The translations under genes and the position numbers were made by a program. This document shows positions 35,418 to 48,016 of a stretch of 64,000 nt of DNA, in pieces (within the stretch, counting starts at the first letter, position 1; every line of letters starts with the position of its first letter). This stretch comes from Oenanthe sinensis (lineage: Eukaryota; Streptophyta; Magnoliopsida; Apiales; Apiaceae): positions 31,844,201-31,908,200 of the forward strand of contig CM053802.1 of NCBI GenBank assembly GCA_028671895.1. The letters run 5' to 3'. The notes under the pieces are model-generated. The model made no database searches. It saw only the letters and a program-made list of their open reading frames with translations, and was not told where the DNA came from.

Positions 35418-38217
35418 GATCAATCTTGGCTCATTTGAACTTGAAAACAATTCCTAACAACTTGAGGCTTTAATCTTGACTCGTTTAAACTTGAAAATAG
35501 TGTGTAGCTTCATTCTTGACTCGTTTCAATTTGAAAACAACTTGTACACTCTTGTAGAATCAATCTTGGCTCATTTGAAATTGAAAACAATTCCTAACAA
35601 CTTGAGGCTTTAATCTTGAATCGTTCAAACTTGAAAAGAGTTTGTAGCTACATTCTTGACTCGTTTCAACATGAAAACAACTTGAACACTCTTGTAGGAT
35701 CAATCTTGGCTCATTTGAACTTGAAAACAATTCCTAACAGCTTGAGGCTTTAATCTTGACTCGTTCAAACTTGAAAAGAGTTTGTAGCTTCATTCTTGAC
35801 TCGTTTCAACTTGAAAACAACTTGTACACTCTTGTAGAATCAATCTTGGCACATTTGAACCTGAAAACAATTCCTAACAATTTGAGGCTTCATTCTTGAC
35901 TCGTTAACACTTGAAAACAGTTTGTAGCTTCATTCTTGACTCGTTTCAACATGAAAACAACTTGTACACTCTTGTAGGATCAATCTTGGCTCATTTGAAC
36001 TTGAAAACAATTCCTAACAACTTGAGGCTTTAATCTTGACTCGTTCAAACTTGAAAAGAGTTTGTAGCTTCATTCTTGACTCGTTTCAACTTGAAAACAA
36101 CTTGTACACTCTTGTAGAATCAATCTTGGCACCTTTGAACCTGAAAACAATTCCTAACAATTTGAGGCTGCATTCTTGACTCGTTAACACTTGAAAACAG
36201 TTTGAAGCTTCATTCTTGACTCGTTTCAACATAAAAACAACTTGTACACTCTTGTAGGATCAATCTTGGCTCATTTGAACTTGAAAACAATTCCTAACAC
36301 CTTGAGGCTTTAATCTTGACTCGTTCAAACTTGAAAATAGTTTGTAGCTTCATTCTTGACTCGTTCCAACTTGAAAACAACTTGTACACTCTTGTAGAAT
36401 CAATCTTGGCACATTTGAACCTGAAAACAATTCCTAACAATTTGAGGCTTCATTCTTGACTCGTTCACACTTGAAAACAGTTTGTAGCTTCATTCTTGAC
36501 TCGGTTCAACATGAAAACAACTTGTACACTCTTGTAGGATCAATCTTGGCTCATTTGAACTTGAAAACAATTCCTAACAACTTGAGGCTTTAATCATGAC
36601 TCGTTCAAACTTGAAAATAGTTTGTAGCTTCATTCTTGACTCGTTTCAACTTGAAAACAACTTGTACACTCTTGTAGAATCAATCTTGGCACATTTGAAC
36701 CTGAAAACAATTCCTAACAATTTGAGGTTTCATTCTTGACTCGTTAACACTTGAAAACAGTTTGTAGCTTCATTCTTGACTCGTTTCAACATGAAAACAA
36801 CTTGTACACTCTTGTAGGATCAATCTTGGCTCATTTGAACTTGAAAACAATTCCTAACAACTTGAGGCTTTAATCTTGACTCGTTCAAACTTGAAAATAG
36901 TTTGTAGCTTCATTCTTGACTCGTTTCAACTTGAAAACAACTTGTACACTTTTATAGAATCAATCTTGGCACATTTGAACCTGAAAACAATTCCTAACAA
37001 TTTGAGGCTTCATTCTTGACTCGTTAACACTTGAAAACAGTTTGTAGCTTCATTCTTGACTCGTTTCAACATGAAAACAACTTGTACACTCTTGTAGGAT
37101 CAATCTTGGCTCATTTGAACTTGAAAACAATTCCTAACAACTTGAGGCTTTAATCTTGACTCGTTCAAACTTGAAAATAGGTTGTAGCTTCATTCTTGAC
37201 TCGTTTCAACTTGAAAACAACTTGTACACTCTTGTAGAATCAATCTTGGCACATTTGAACCTGAAAACAATTCCTAACAATTTGAGGCTTCATTCTTGAC
37301 TCGTTAACACTTGAAAACAGTTTGTAGCTTCATTCTTGACTCGTTTCAACTTGAAAACAACTTGTACACTCTTGTAGGATCAATCTTGGCTCATTTGAAC
37401 TTGAAAACAATTCCTAACAACTTGAGGCTTTAATCTTGACTCGTTTAAACTTGAAAATAGTGTGTAGCTTCATTCTTGACTCGTTTCAATTTGAAAACAA
37501 CTTGTACACTCTTGTAGAATCAATCTTGGCTCATTTGAAATTGAAAACAATTCCTAACAACTTGAGGCTTTAATCTTGAATCGTTCAAACTTGAAAAGAG
37601 TTTGTAGCTACATTCTTGACTCGTTTCAACATGAAAACAACTTGAACACTCTTGTAGGATCAATCTTGGCTCATTTGAACTTGAAAACAATTCCTAACAG
37701 CTTGAGGCTTTAATCTTGACTCGTTCAAACTTGAAAAGAGTTTGTAGCTTCATTCTTGACTCGTTTCAACTTGAAAACAACTTGTACACTCTTGTAGAAT
37801 CAATCTTGGCACATTTGAACCTGAAAACAATTCCTAACAATTTGAGGCTTCATTCTTGACTTGTTAACACTTGAAAACAGTTTGTAGCTTCATTCTTGAC
37901 TCGTTTCAACATGAAAACAACTTGTACACTCTTGTAGGATCAATCTTGGCTCATTTGAACTTGAAAACAATTCCTAACAACTTGAGGCTTTAATCTTGAC
38001 TCGTTCAAACTTGAAAAGAGTTTGTAGCTTCATTCTTGACTCGTTTCAACTTGAAAACAACTTGTACACTCTTGTAGAATCAATCTTGGCACCTTTGAAC
38101 CTGAAAACAATTCCTAACAATTTGAGGCTGCATTCTTGACTCGTTAACACTTGAAAACAGTTTGAAGCTTCATTCTTGACTCGTTTCAACATAAAAACAA
38201 CTTGTACACTCTTGTAG
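35418..38217 (+). repeat. 14-mer higher-order repeat (1960 bp): partial plus one full copy
   Basis: 35418-36257 is the last six monomers of the unit (A-gtg, C, A-gc, B, A-gag, B'). 36258-38217 is a full unit: A-cc, B-ttcac, A-cat, Bf, A-tt, B, A-tagg, Bt, A-gtg, C, A-gc, B, A-gag, B'. C here has TTGAATCG and A-gc has CTTTAATC, marking the right-hand lineage. GACTTGTTAAC near 37858 is private to the B at 37798. The same unit returns at 58385. Confidence 0.87.
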
Positions 38218-41200
38218 GATCAATCTTGGCTCATTTGAACTTGAAAACAATTCCTAACACCTTGAGGCTTTAATCTTGACTCGTTCAAACTTGAAAATAG
38301 TTTGTAGCTTCATTCTTGACTCGTTCCAACTTGAAAACAACTTGTACACTCTTGTAGAATCAATCTTGGCACATTTGAACCTGAAAACAATTCCTAACAA
38401 TTTGAGGCTTCATTCTTGACTCGTTAACACTTGAAAACAGTTTGTAGCTTCATTCTTGACTCGTTTCAACATGAAAACAACTTGTACACTCTTGTAGGAT
38501 CAATCTTGGCTCATTTGAACTTGAAAACAATTCCTAACACCTTGAGGCTTTAATCTTGACTCGTTCAAACTTGAAAATAGTTTGTAGCTTCATTCTTGAC
38601 TCGTTCCAACTTGAAAACAACTTGTACACTCTTGTAGAATCAATCTTGGCACATTTGAACCTGAAAACAATTCCTAACAATTTGAGGCTTCATTCTTGAC
38701 TCGTTCACACTTGAAAACAGTTTGTAGCTTCATTCTTGACTCGGTTCAACATGAAAACAACTTGTACACTCTTGTAGGATCAATCTTGGCTCATTTGAAC
38801 TTGAAAACAATTCCTAACAACTTGAGGCTTTAATCATGACTCGTTCAAACTTGAAAATAGTTTGTAGCTTCATTCTTGACTCGTTTCAACTTGAAAACAA
38901 CTTGTACACTCTTGTAGAATCAATCTTGGCACATTTGAACCTGAAAACAATTCCTAACAATTTGAGGTTTCATTCTTGACTCGTTAACACTTGAAAACAG
39001 TTTGTAGCTTCATTCTTGACTCGTTTCAACATGAAAACAACTTGTACACTCTTGTAGGATCAATCTTGGCTCATTTGAACTTGAAAACAATTCCTAACAA
39101 CTTGAGGCTTTAATCTTGACTCGTTCAAACTTGAAAATAGTTTGTAGCTTCATTCTTGACTCGTTTCAACTTGAAAACAACTTGTACACTTTTATAGAAT
39201 CAATCTTGGCACATTTGAACCTGAAAACAATTCCTAACAATTTGAGGCTTCATTCTTGACTCGTTAACACTTGAAAACAGTTTGTAGCTTCATTCTTGAC
39301 TCGTTTCAACATGAAAACAACTTGTACACTCTTGTAGGATCAATCTTGGCTCATTTGAACTTGAAAACAATTCCTAACAACTTGAGGCTTTAATCTTGAC
39401 TCGTTCAAACTTGAAAATAGGTTGTAGCTTCATTCTTGACTCGTTTCAACTTGAAAACAACTTGTACACTCTTGTAGAATCAATCTTGGCACATTTGAAC
39501 CTGAAAACAATTCCTAACAATTTGAGGCTTCATTCTTGACTCGTTAACACTTGAAAACAGTTTGTAGCTTCATTCTTGACTCGTTTCAACTTGAAAACAA
39601 CTTGTACACTCTTGTAGGATCAATCTTGGCTCATTTGAACTTGAAAACAATTCCTAACAACTTGAGGCTTTAATCTTGACTCGTTTAAACTTGAAAATAG
39701 TGTGTAGCTTCATTCTTGACTCGTTTCAATTTGAAAACAACTTGTACACTCTTGTAGAATCAATCTTGGCTCATTTGAAATTGAAAACAATTCCTAACAA
39801 CTTGAGGCTTTAATCTTGAATCGTTCAAACTTGAAAAGAGTTTGTAGCTACATTCTTGACTCGTTTCAACATGAAAACAACTTGAACACTCTTGTAGGAT
39901 CAATCTTGGCTCATTTGAACTTGAAAACAATTCCTAACAGCTTGAGGCTTTAATCTTGACTCGTTCAAACTTGAAAAGAGTTTGTAGCTTCATTCTTGAC
40001 TCGTTTCAACTTGAAAACAACTTGTACACTCTTGTAGAATCAATCTTGGCACATTTGAACCTGAAAACAATTCCTAACAATTTGAGGCTTCATTCTTGAC
40101 TCGTTAACACTTGAAAACAGTTTGTAGCTTCATTCTTGACTCGTTTCAACATGAAAACAACTTGTACACTCTTGTAGGATCAATCTTGGCTCATTTGAAC
40201 TTGAAAACAATTCCTAACAACTTGAGGCTTTAATCTTGACTCGTTCAAACTTGAAAAGAGTTTGTAGCTTCATTCTTGACTCGTTTCAACTTGAAAACAA
40301 CTTGTACACTCTTGTAGAATCAATCTTGGCACCTTTGAACCTGAAAACAATTCCTAACAATTTGAGGCTGCATTCTTGACTCGTTAACACTTGAAAACAG
40401 TTTGAAGCTTCATTCTTGACTCGTTTCAACATAAAAACAACTTGTACACTCTTGTAGGATCAATCTTGGCTCATTTGAACTTGAAAACAATTCCTAACAC
40501 CTTGAGGCTTTAATCTTGACTCGTTCAAACTTGAAAATAGTTTGTAGCTTCATTCTTGACTCGTTCCAACTTGAAAACAACTTGTACACTCTTGTAGAAT
40601 CAATCTTGGCACATTTGAACCTGAAAACAATTCCTAACAATTTGAGGCTTCATTCTTGACTCGTTAACACTTGAAAACAGTTTGTAGCTTCATTCTTGAC
40701 TCGTTTCAACATGAAAACAACTTGTACACTCTTGTAGGATCAATCTTGGCTCATTTGAACTTGAAAACAATTCCTAACACCTTGAGGCTTTAATCTTGAC
40801 TCGTTCAAACTTGAAAATAGTTTGTAGCTTCATTCTTGACTCGTTCCAACTTGAAAACAACTTGTACACTCTTGTAGAATCAATCTTGGCACATTTGAAC
40901 CTGAAAACAATTCCTAACAATTTGAGGCTTCATTCTTGACTCGTTCACACTTGAAAACAGTTTGTAGCTTCATTCTTGACTCGGTTCAACATGAAAACAA
41001 CTTGTACACTCTTGTAGGATCAATCTTGGCTCATTTGAACTTGAAAACAATTCCTAACAACTTGAGGCTTTAATCATGACTCGTTCAAACTTGAAAATAG
41101 TTTGTAGCTTCATTCTTGACTCGTTTCAACTTGAAAACAACTTGTACACTCTTGTAGAATCAATCTTGGCACATTTGAACCTGAAAACAATTCCTAACAA

Positions 41201-44200
41201 TTTGAGGTTTCATTCTTGACTCGTTAACACTTGAAAACAGTTTGTAGCTTCATTCTTGACTCGTTTCAACATGAAAACAACTTGTACACTCTTGTAGGAT
41301 CAATCTTGGCTCATTTGAACTTGAAAACAATTCCTAACAACTTGAGGCTTTAATCTTGACTCGTTCAAACTTGAAAATAGTTTGTAGCTTCATTCTTGAC
41401 TCGTTTCAACTTGAAAACAACTTGTACACTTTTATAGAATCAATCTTGGCACATTTGAACCTGAAAACAATTCCTAACAATTTGAGGCTTCATTCTTGAC
41501 TCGTTAACACTTGAAAACAGTTTGTAGCTTCATTCTTGACTCGTTTCAACATGAAAACAACTTGTACACTCTTGTAGGATCAATCTTGGCTCATTTGAAC
41601 TTGAAAACAATTCCTAACAACTTGAGGCTTTAATCTTGACTCGTTCAAACTTGAAAATAGGTTGTAGCTTCATTCTTGACTCGTTTCAACTTGAAAACAA
41701 CTTGTACACTCTTGTAGAATCAATCTTGGCACATTTGAACCTGAAAACAATTCCTAACAATTTGAGGCTTCATTCTTGACTCGTTAACACTTGAAAACAG
41801 TTTGTAGCTTCATTCTTGACTCGTTTCAACTTGAAAACAACTTGTACACTCTTGTAGGATCAATCTTGGCTCATTTGAACTTGAAAACAATTCCTAACAA
41901 CTTGAGGCTTTAATCTTGACTCGTTTAAACTTGAAAATAGTGTGTAGCTTCATTCTTGACTCGTTTCAATTTGAAAACAACTTGTACACTCTTGTAGAAT
42001 CAATCTTGGCTCATTTGAAATTGAAAACAATTCCTAACAACTTGAGGCTTTAATCTTGAATCGTTCAAACTTGAAAAGAGTTTGTAGCTACATTCTTGAC
42101 TCGTTTCAACATGAAAACAACTTGAACACTCTTGTAGGATCAATCTTGGCTCATTTGAACTTGAAAACAATTCCTAACAGCTTGAGGCTTTAATCTTGAC
42201 TCGTTCAAACTTGAAAAGAGTTTGTAGCTTCATTCTTGACTCGTTTCAACTTGAAAACAACTTGTACACTCTTGTAGAATCAATCTTGGCACATTTGAAC
42301 CTGAAAACAATTCCTAACAATTTGAGGCTTCATTCTTGACTCGTTAACACTTGAAAACAGTTTGTAGCTTCATTCTTGACTCGTTTCAACATGAAAACAA
42401 CTTGTACACTCTTGTAGGATCAATCTTGGCTCATTTGAACTTGAAAACAATTCCTAACAACTTGAGGCTTTAATCTTGACTCGTTCAAACTTGAAAAGAG
42501 TTTGTAGCTTCATTCTTGACTCGTTTCAACTTGAAAACAACTTGTACACTCTTGTAGAATCAATCTTGGCACCTTTGAACCTGAAAACAATTCCTAACAA
42601 TTTGAGGCTGCATTCTTGACTCGTTAACACTTGAAAACAGTTTGAAGCTTCATTCTTGACTCGTTTCAACATAAAAACAACTTGTACACTCTTGTAGGAT
42701 CAATCTTGGCTCATTTGAACTTGAAAACAATTCCTAACACCTTGAGGCTTTAATCTTGACTCGTTCAAACTTGAAAATAGTTTGTAGCTTCATTCTTGAC
42801 TCGTTCCAACTTGAAAACAACTTGTACACTCTTGTAGAATCAATCTTGGCACATTTGAACCTGAAAACAATTCCTAACAATTTGAGGCTTCATTCTTGAC
42901 TCGTTAACACTTGAAAACAGTTTGTAGCTTCATTCTTGACTCGTTTCAACATGAAAACAACTTGTACACTCTTGTAGGATTAATCTTGGCTCATTTGAAC
43001 TTGAAAACAATTCCTAACACCTTGAGGCTTTAATCTTGACTCGTTCAAACTTGAAAATAGTTTGTAGCTTCATTCTTGACTCGTTCCAACTTGAAAACAA
43101 CTTGTACACTCTTGTAGAATCAATCTTGGCACATTTGAACCTGAAAACAATTCCTAACAATTTGAGGCTTCATTCTTGACTCGTTCACACTTGAAAACAG
43201 TTTGTAGCTTCATTCTTGACTCGGTTCAACATGAAAACAACTTGTACACTCTTGTAGGATCAATCTTGGCTCATTTGAACTTGAAAACAATTCCTAACAA
43301 CTTGAGGCTTTAATCATGACTCGTTCAAACTTGAAAATAGTTTGTAGCTTCATTCTTGACTCGTTTCAACTTGAAAACAACTTGTACACTCTTGTAGAAT
43401 CAATCTTGGCACATTTGAACCTGAAAACAATTCCTAACAATTTGAGGTTTCATTCTTGACTCGTTAACACTTGAAAACAGTTTGTAGCTTCATTCTTGAC
43501 TCGTTTCAACATGAAAACAACTTGTACACTCTTGTAGGATCAATCTTGGCTCATTTGAACTTGAAAACAATTCCTAACAACTTGAGGCTTTAATCTTGAC
43601 TCGTTCAAACTTGAAAATAGTTTGTAGCTTCATTCTTGACTCGTTTCAACTTGAAAACAACTTGTACACTTTTATAGAATCAATCTTGGCACATTTGAAC
43701 CTGAAAACAATTCCTAACAATTTGAGGCTTCATTCTTGACTCGTTAACACTTGAAAACAGTTTGTAGCTTCATTCTTGACTCGTTTCAACATGAAAACAA
43801 CTTGTACACTCTTGTAGGATCAATCTTGGCTCATTTGAACTTGAAAACAATTCCTAACAACTTGAGGCTTTAATCTTGACTCGTTCAAACTTGAAAATAG
43901 GTTGTAGCTTCATTCTTGACTCGTTTCAACTTGAAAACAACTTGTACACTCTTGTAGAATCAATCTTGGCACATTTGAACCTGAAAACAATTCCTAACAA
44001 TTTGAGGCTTCATTCTTGACTCGTTAACACTTGAAAACAGTTTGTAGCTTCATTCTTGACTCGTTTCAACTTGAAAACAACTTGTACACTCTTGTAGGAT
44101 CAATCTTGGCTCATTTGAACTTGAAAACAATTCCTAACAACTTGAGGCTTTAATCTTGACTCGTTTAAACTTGAAAATAGTGTGTAGCTTCATTCTTGAC

Positions 44201-47176
44201 TCGTTTCAATTTGAAAACAACTTGTACACTCTTGTAGAATCAATCTTGGCTCATTTGAAATTGAAAACAATTCCTAACAACTTGAGGCTTTAATCTTGAA
44301 TCGTTCAAACTTGAAAAGAGTTTGTAGCTACATTCTTGACTCGTTTCAACATGAAAACAACTTGAACACTCTTGTAGGATCAATCTTGGCTCATTTGAAC
44401 TTGAAAACAATTCCTAACAGCTTGAGGCTTTAATCTTGACTCGTTCAAACTTGAAAAGAGTTTGTAGCTTCATTCTTGACTCGTTTCAACTTGAAAACAA
44501 CTTGTACACTCTTGTAGAATCAATCTTGGCACATTTGAACCTGAAAACAATTCCTAACAATTTGAGGCTTCATTCTTGACTCGTTAACACTTGAAAACAG
44601 TTTGTAGCTTCATTCTTGACTCGTTTCAACATGAAAACAACTTGTACACTCTTGTAGGATCAATCTTGGCTCATTTGAACTTGAAAACAATTCCTAACAA
44701 CTTGAGGCTTTAATCTTGACTCGTTCAAACTTGAAAAGAGTTTGTAGCTTCATTCTTGACTCGTTTCAACTTGAAAACAACTTGTACACTCTTGTAGAAT
44801 CAATCTTGGCACCTTTGAACCTGAAAACAATTCCTAACAATTTGAGGCTGCATTCTTGACTCGTTAACACTTGAAAACAGTTTGAAGCTTCATTCTTGAC
44901 TCGTTTCAACATAAAAACAACTTGTACACTCTTGTAGGATCAATCTTGGCTCATTTGAACTTGAAAACAATTCCTAACACCTTGAGGCTTTAATCTTGAC
45001 TCGTTCAAACTTGAAAATAGTTTGTAGCTTCATTCTTGACTCGTTCCAACTTGAAAACAACTTGTACACTCTTGTAGAATCAATCTTGGCACATTTGAAC
45101 CTGAAAACAATTCCTAACAATTTGAGGCTTCATTCTTGACTCGTTAACACTTGAAAACAGTTTGTAGCTTCATTCTTGACTCGTTTCAACATGAAAACAA
45201 CTTGTACACTCTTGTAGGATCAATCTTGGCTCATTTGAACTTGAAAACAATTCCTAACACCTTGAGGCTTTAATCTTGACTCGTTCAAACTTGAAAATAG
45301 TTTGTAGCTTCATTCTTGACTCGTTCCAACTTGAAAACAACTTGTACACTCTTGTAGAATCAATCTTGGCACATTTGAACCTGAAAACAATTCCTAACAA
45401 TTTGAGGCTTCATTCTTGACTCGTTCACACTTGAAAACAGTTTGTAGCTTCATTCTTGACTCGGTTCAACATGAAAACAACTTGTACACTCTTGTAGGAT
45501 CAATCTTGCTCATTTGAACTTGAAAACAATTCCTAACAACTTGAGGCTTTAATCATGACTCGTTCAAACTTGAAAATAGTTTGTAGCTTCATTCTTGACT
45601 CGTTTCAACTTGAAAACAACTTGTACACTCTTGTAGAATCAATCTTGGCACATTTGAACCTGAAAACAATTCCTAACAATTTGAGGTTTCATTCTTGACT
45701 CGTTAACACTTGAAAACAGTTTGTAGCTTCATTCTTGACTCGTTTCAACATGAAAACAACTTGTACACTCTTGTAGGATCAATCTTGGCTCATTTGAACT
45801 TGAAAACAATTCCTAACAACTTGAGGCTTTAATCTTGACTCGTTCAAACTTGAAAATAGTTTGTAGCTTCATTCTTGACTCGTTTCAACTTGAAAACAAC
45901 TTGTACACTTTTATAGAATCAATCTTGGCACATTTGAACCTGAAAACAATTCCTAACAATTTGAGGCTTCATTCTTGACTCGTTAACACTTGAAAACAGT
46001 TTGTAGCTTCATTCTTGACTCGTTTCAACATGAAAACAACTTGTACACTCTTGTAGGATCAATCTTGGCTCATTTGAACTTGAAAACAATTCCTAACAAC
46101 TTGAGGCTTTAATCTTGACTCGTTCAAACTTGAAAATAGGTTGTAGCTTCATTCTTGACTCGTTTCAACTTGAAAACAACTTGTACACTCTTGTAGAATC
46201 AATCTTGGCACATTTGAACCTGAAAACAATTCCTAACAATTTGAGGCTTCATTCTTGACTCGTTAACACTTGAAAACAGTTTGTAGCTTCATTCTTGACT
46301 CGTTTCAACTTGAAAACAACTTGTACACTCTTGTAGGATCAATCTTGGCTCATTTGAACTTGAAAACAATTCCTAACAACTTGAGGCTTTAATCTTGACT
46401 CGTTTAAACTTGAAAATAGTGTGTAGCTTCATTCTTGACTCGTTTCAATTTGAAAACAACTTGTACACTCTTGTAGAATCAATCTAGGCTCATTTGAAAT
46501 TGAAAACAATTCCTAACAACTTGAGGCTTTAATCTTGAATCGTTCAAACTTGAAAAGAGTTTGTAGCTACATTCTTGACTCGTTTCAACATGAAAACAAC
46601 TTGAACACTCTTGTAGGATCAATCTTGGCTCATTTGAACTTGAAAACAATTCCTAACAGCTTGAGGCTTTAATCTTGACTCGTTCAAACTTGAAAAGAGT
46701 TTGTAGCTTCATTCTTGACTCGTTTCAACTTGAAAACAACTTGTACACTCTTGTAGAATCAATCTTGGCACATTTGAACCTGAAAACAATTCCTAACAAT
46801 TTGAGGCTTCATTCTTGACTCGTTAACACTTGAAAACAGTTTGTAGCTTCATTCTTGACTCGTTTCAACATGAAAACAACTTGTACACTCTTGTAGGATC
46901 AATCTTGGCTCATTTGAACTTGAAAACAATTCCTAACAACTTGAGGCTTTAATCTTGACTCGTTCAAACTTGAAAAGAGTTTGTAGCTTCATTCTTGACT
47001 CGTTTCAACTTGAAAACAACTTGTACACTCTTGTAGAATCAATCTTGGCACCTTTGAACCTGAAAACAATTCCTAACAATTTGAGGCTGCATTCTTGACT
47101 CGTTAACACTTGAAAACAGTTTGAAGCTTCATTCTTGACTCGTTTCAACATAAAAACAACTTGTACACTCTTGTAG
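38218..47176 (+). repeat. 16-mer higher-order repeat, 2240 bp, four tandem copies
   Basis: Copies are 38218-40457, 40458-42697, 42698-44937 and 44938-47176 (the last is 2239 bp). The unit is the 14-mer with an additional A-cc/B dimer at its front: A-cc, B, A-cc, B-ttcac, A-cat, Bf, A-tt, B, A-tagg, Bt, A-gtg, C, A-gc, B, A-gag, B'. Copies are almost identical by eye; exceptions are GATTAATC near 42978, a 1-bp deletion near 45505 and AATCTAGGC in C near 46482. GTTTAAAC and AAGCTT each occur once per copy. Confidence 0.9.
45498..45636 (+). repeat. 139-bp A-cat monomer with 1-bp deletion
   Basis: The start reads GATCAATCTTGCTCATTTG with one G fewer than GATCAATCTTGGCTC. It is independent of the 139-bp monomers linked to D, which are short at their 3' end. 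It makes the fourth 2240-bp copy 2239 bp and marks it uniquely. Confidence 0.92.
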
Positions 47177-48016
47177 GATCAATCTTGGCTCATTTGAACT
47201 TGAAAACAATTCCTAACACCTTGAGGCTTTAATCTTGACTCGTTCAAACTTGAAAATAGTTTGTAGCTTCATTCTTGACTCGTTCCAACTTGAAAACAAC
47301 TTGTACACTCTTGTAGAATCAATCTTGGCACATTTGAACCTGAAAACAATTCCTAACAATTTGAGGCTTCATTCTTGACTCGTTCACACTTGAAAACAGT
47401 TTGTAGCTTCATTCTTGACTCGGTTCAACATGAAAACAACTTGTACACTCTTGTAGGATCAATCTTGGCTCATTTGAACTTGAAAACAATTCCTAACAAC
47501 TTGAGGCTTTAATCATGACTCGTTCAAACTTGAAAATAGTTTGTAGCTTCATTCTTGACTCGTTTCAACTTGAAAACAACTTGTACACTCTTGTAGAATC
47601 AATCTTGGCACATTTGAACCTGAAAACAATTCCTAACAATTTGAGGTTTCATTCTTGACTCGTTAACACTTGAAAACAGTTTGTAGCTTCATTCTTGACT
47701 CGTTTCAACATGAAAACAACTTGTACACTCTTGTAGGATCAATCTTGGCTCATTTGAACTTGAAAACAATTCCTAACAACTTGAGGCTTTAATCTTGACT
47801 CGTTCAAACTTGAAAATAGTTTGTAGCTTCATTCTTGACTCGTTTCAACTTGAAAACAACTTGTACACTTTTATAGAATCAATCTTGGCACATTTGAACC
47901 TGAAAACAATTCCTAACAATTTGAGGCTTCATTCTTGACTCGTTAACACTTGAAAACAGTTTGTAGCTTCATTCTTAACTCGTTTCAACATGAAAACAAC
48001 TTGTACACTCTTGTAG
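47177..48016 (+). repeat. Truncated 14-mer copy ending at a B-B junction
   Basis: Six monomers, A-cc, B-ttcac, A-cat, Bf, A-tt, B, are the first part of the 14-mer without the extra dimer. The final B has ATTCTTAACTCG near 47974. It is followed at 48017 by another B (142-bp Bf) instead of A-tagg. This is the boundary between the 2240-bp and the 2382-bp families. Confidence 0.85.
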
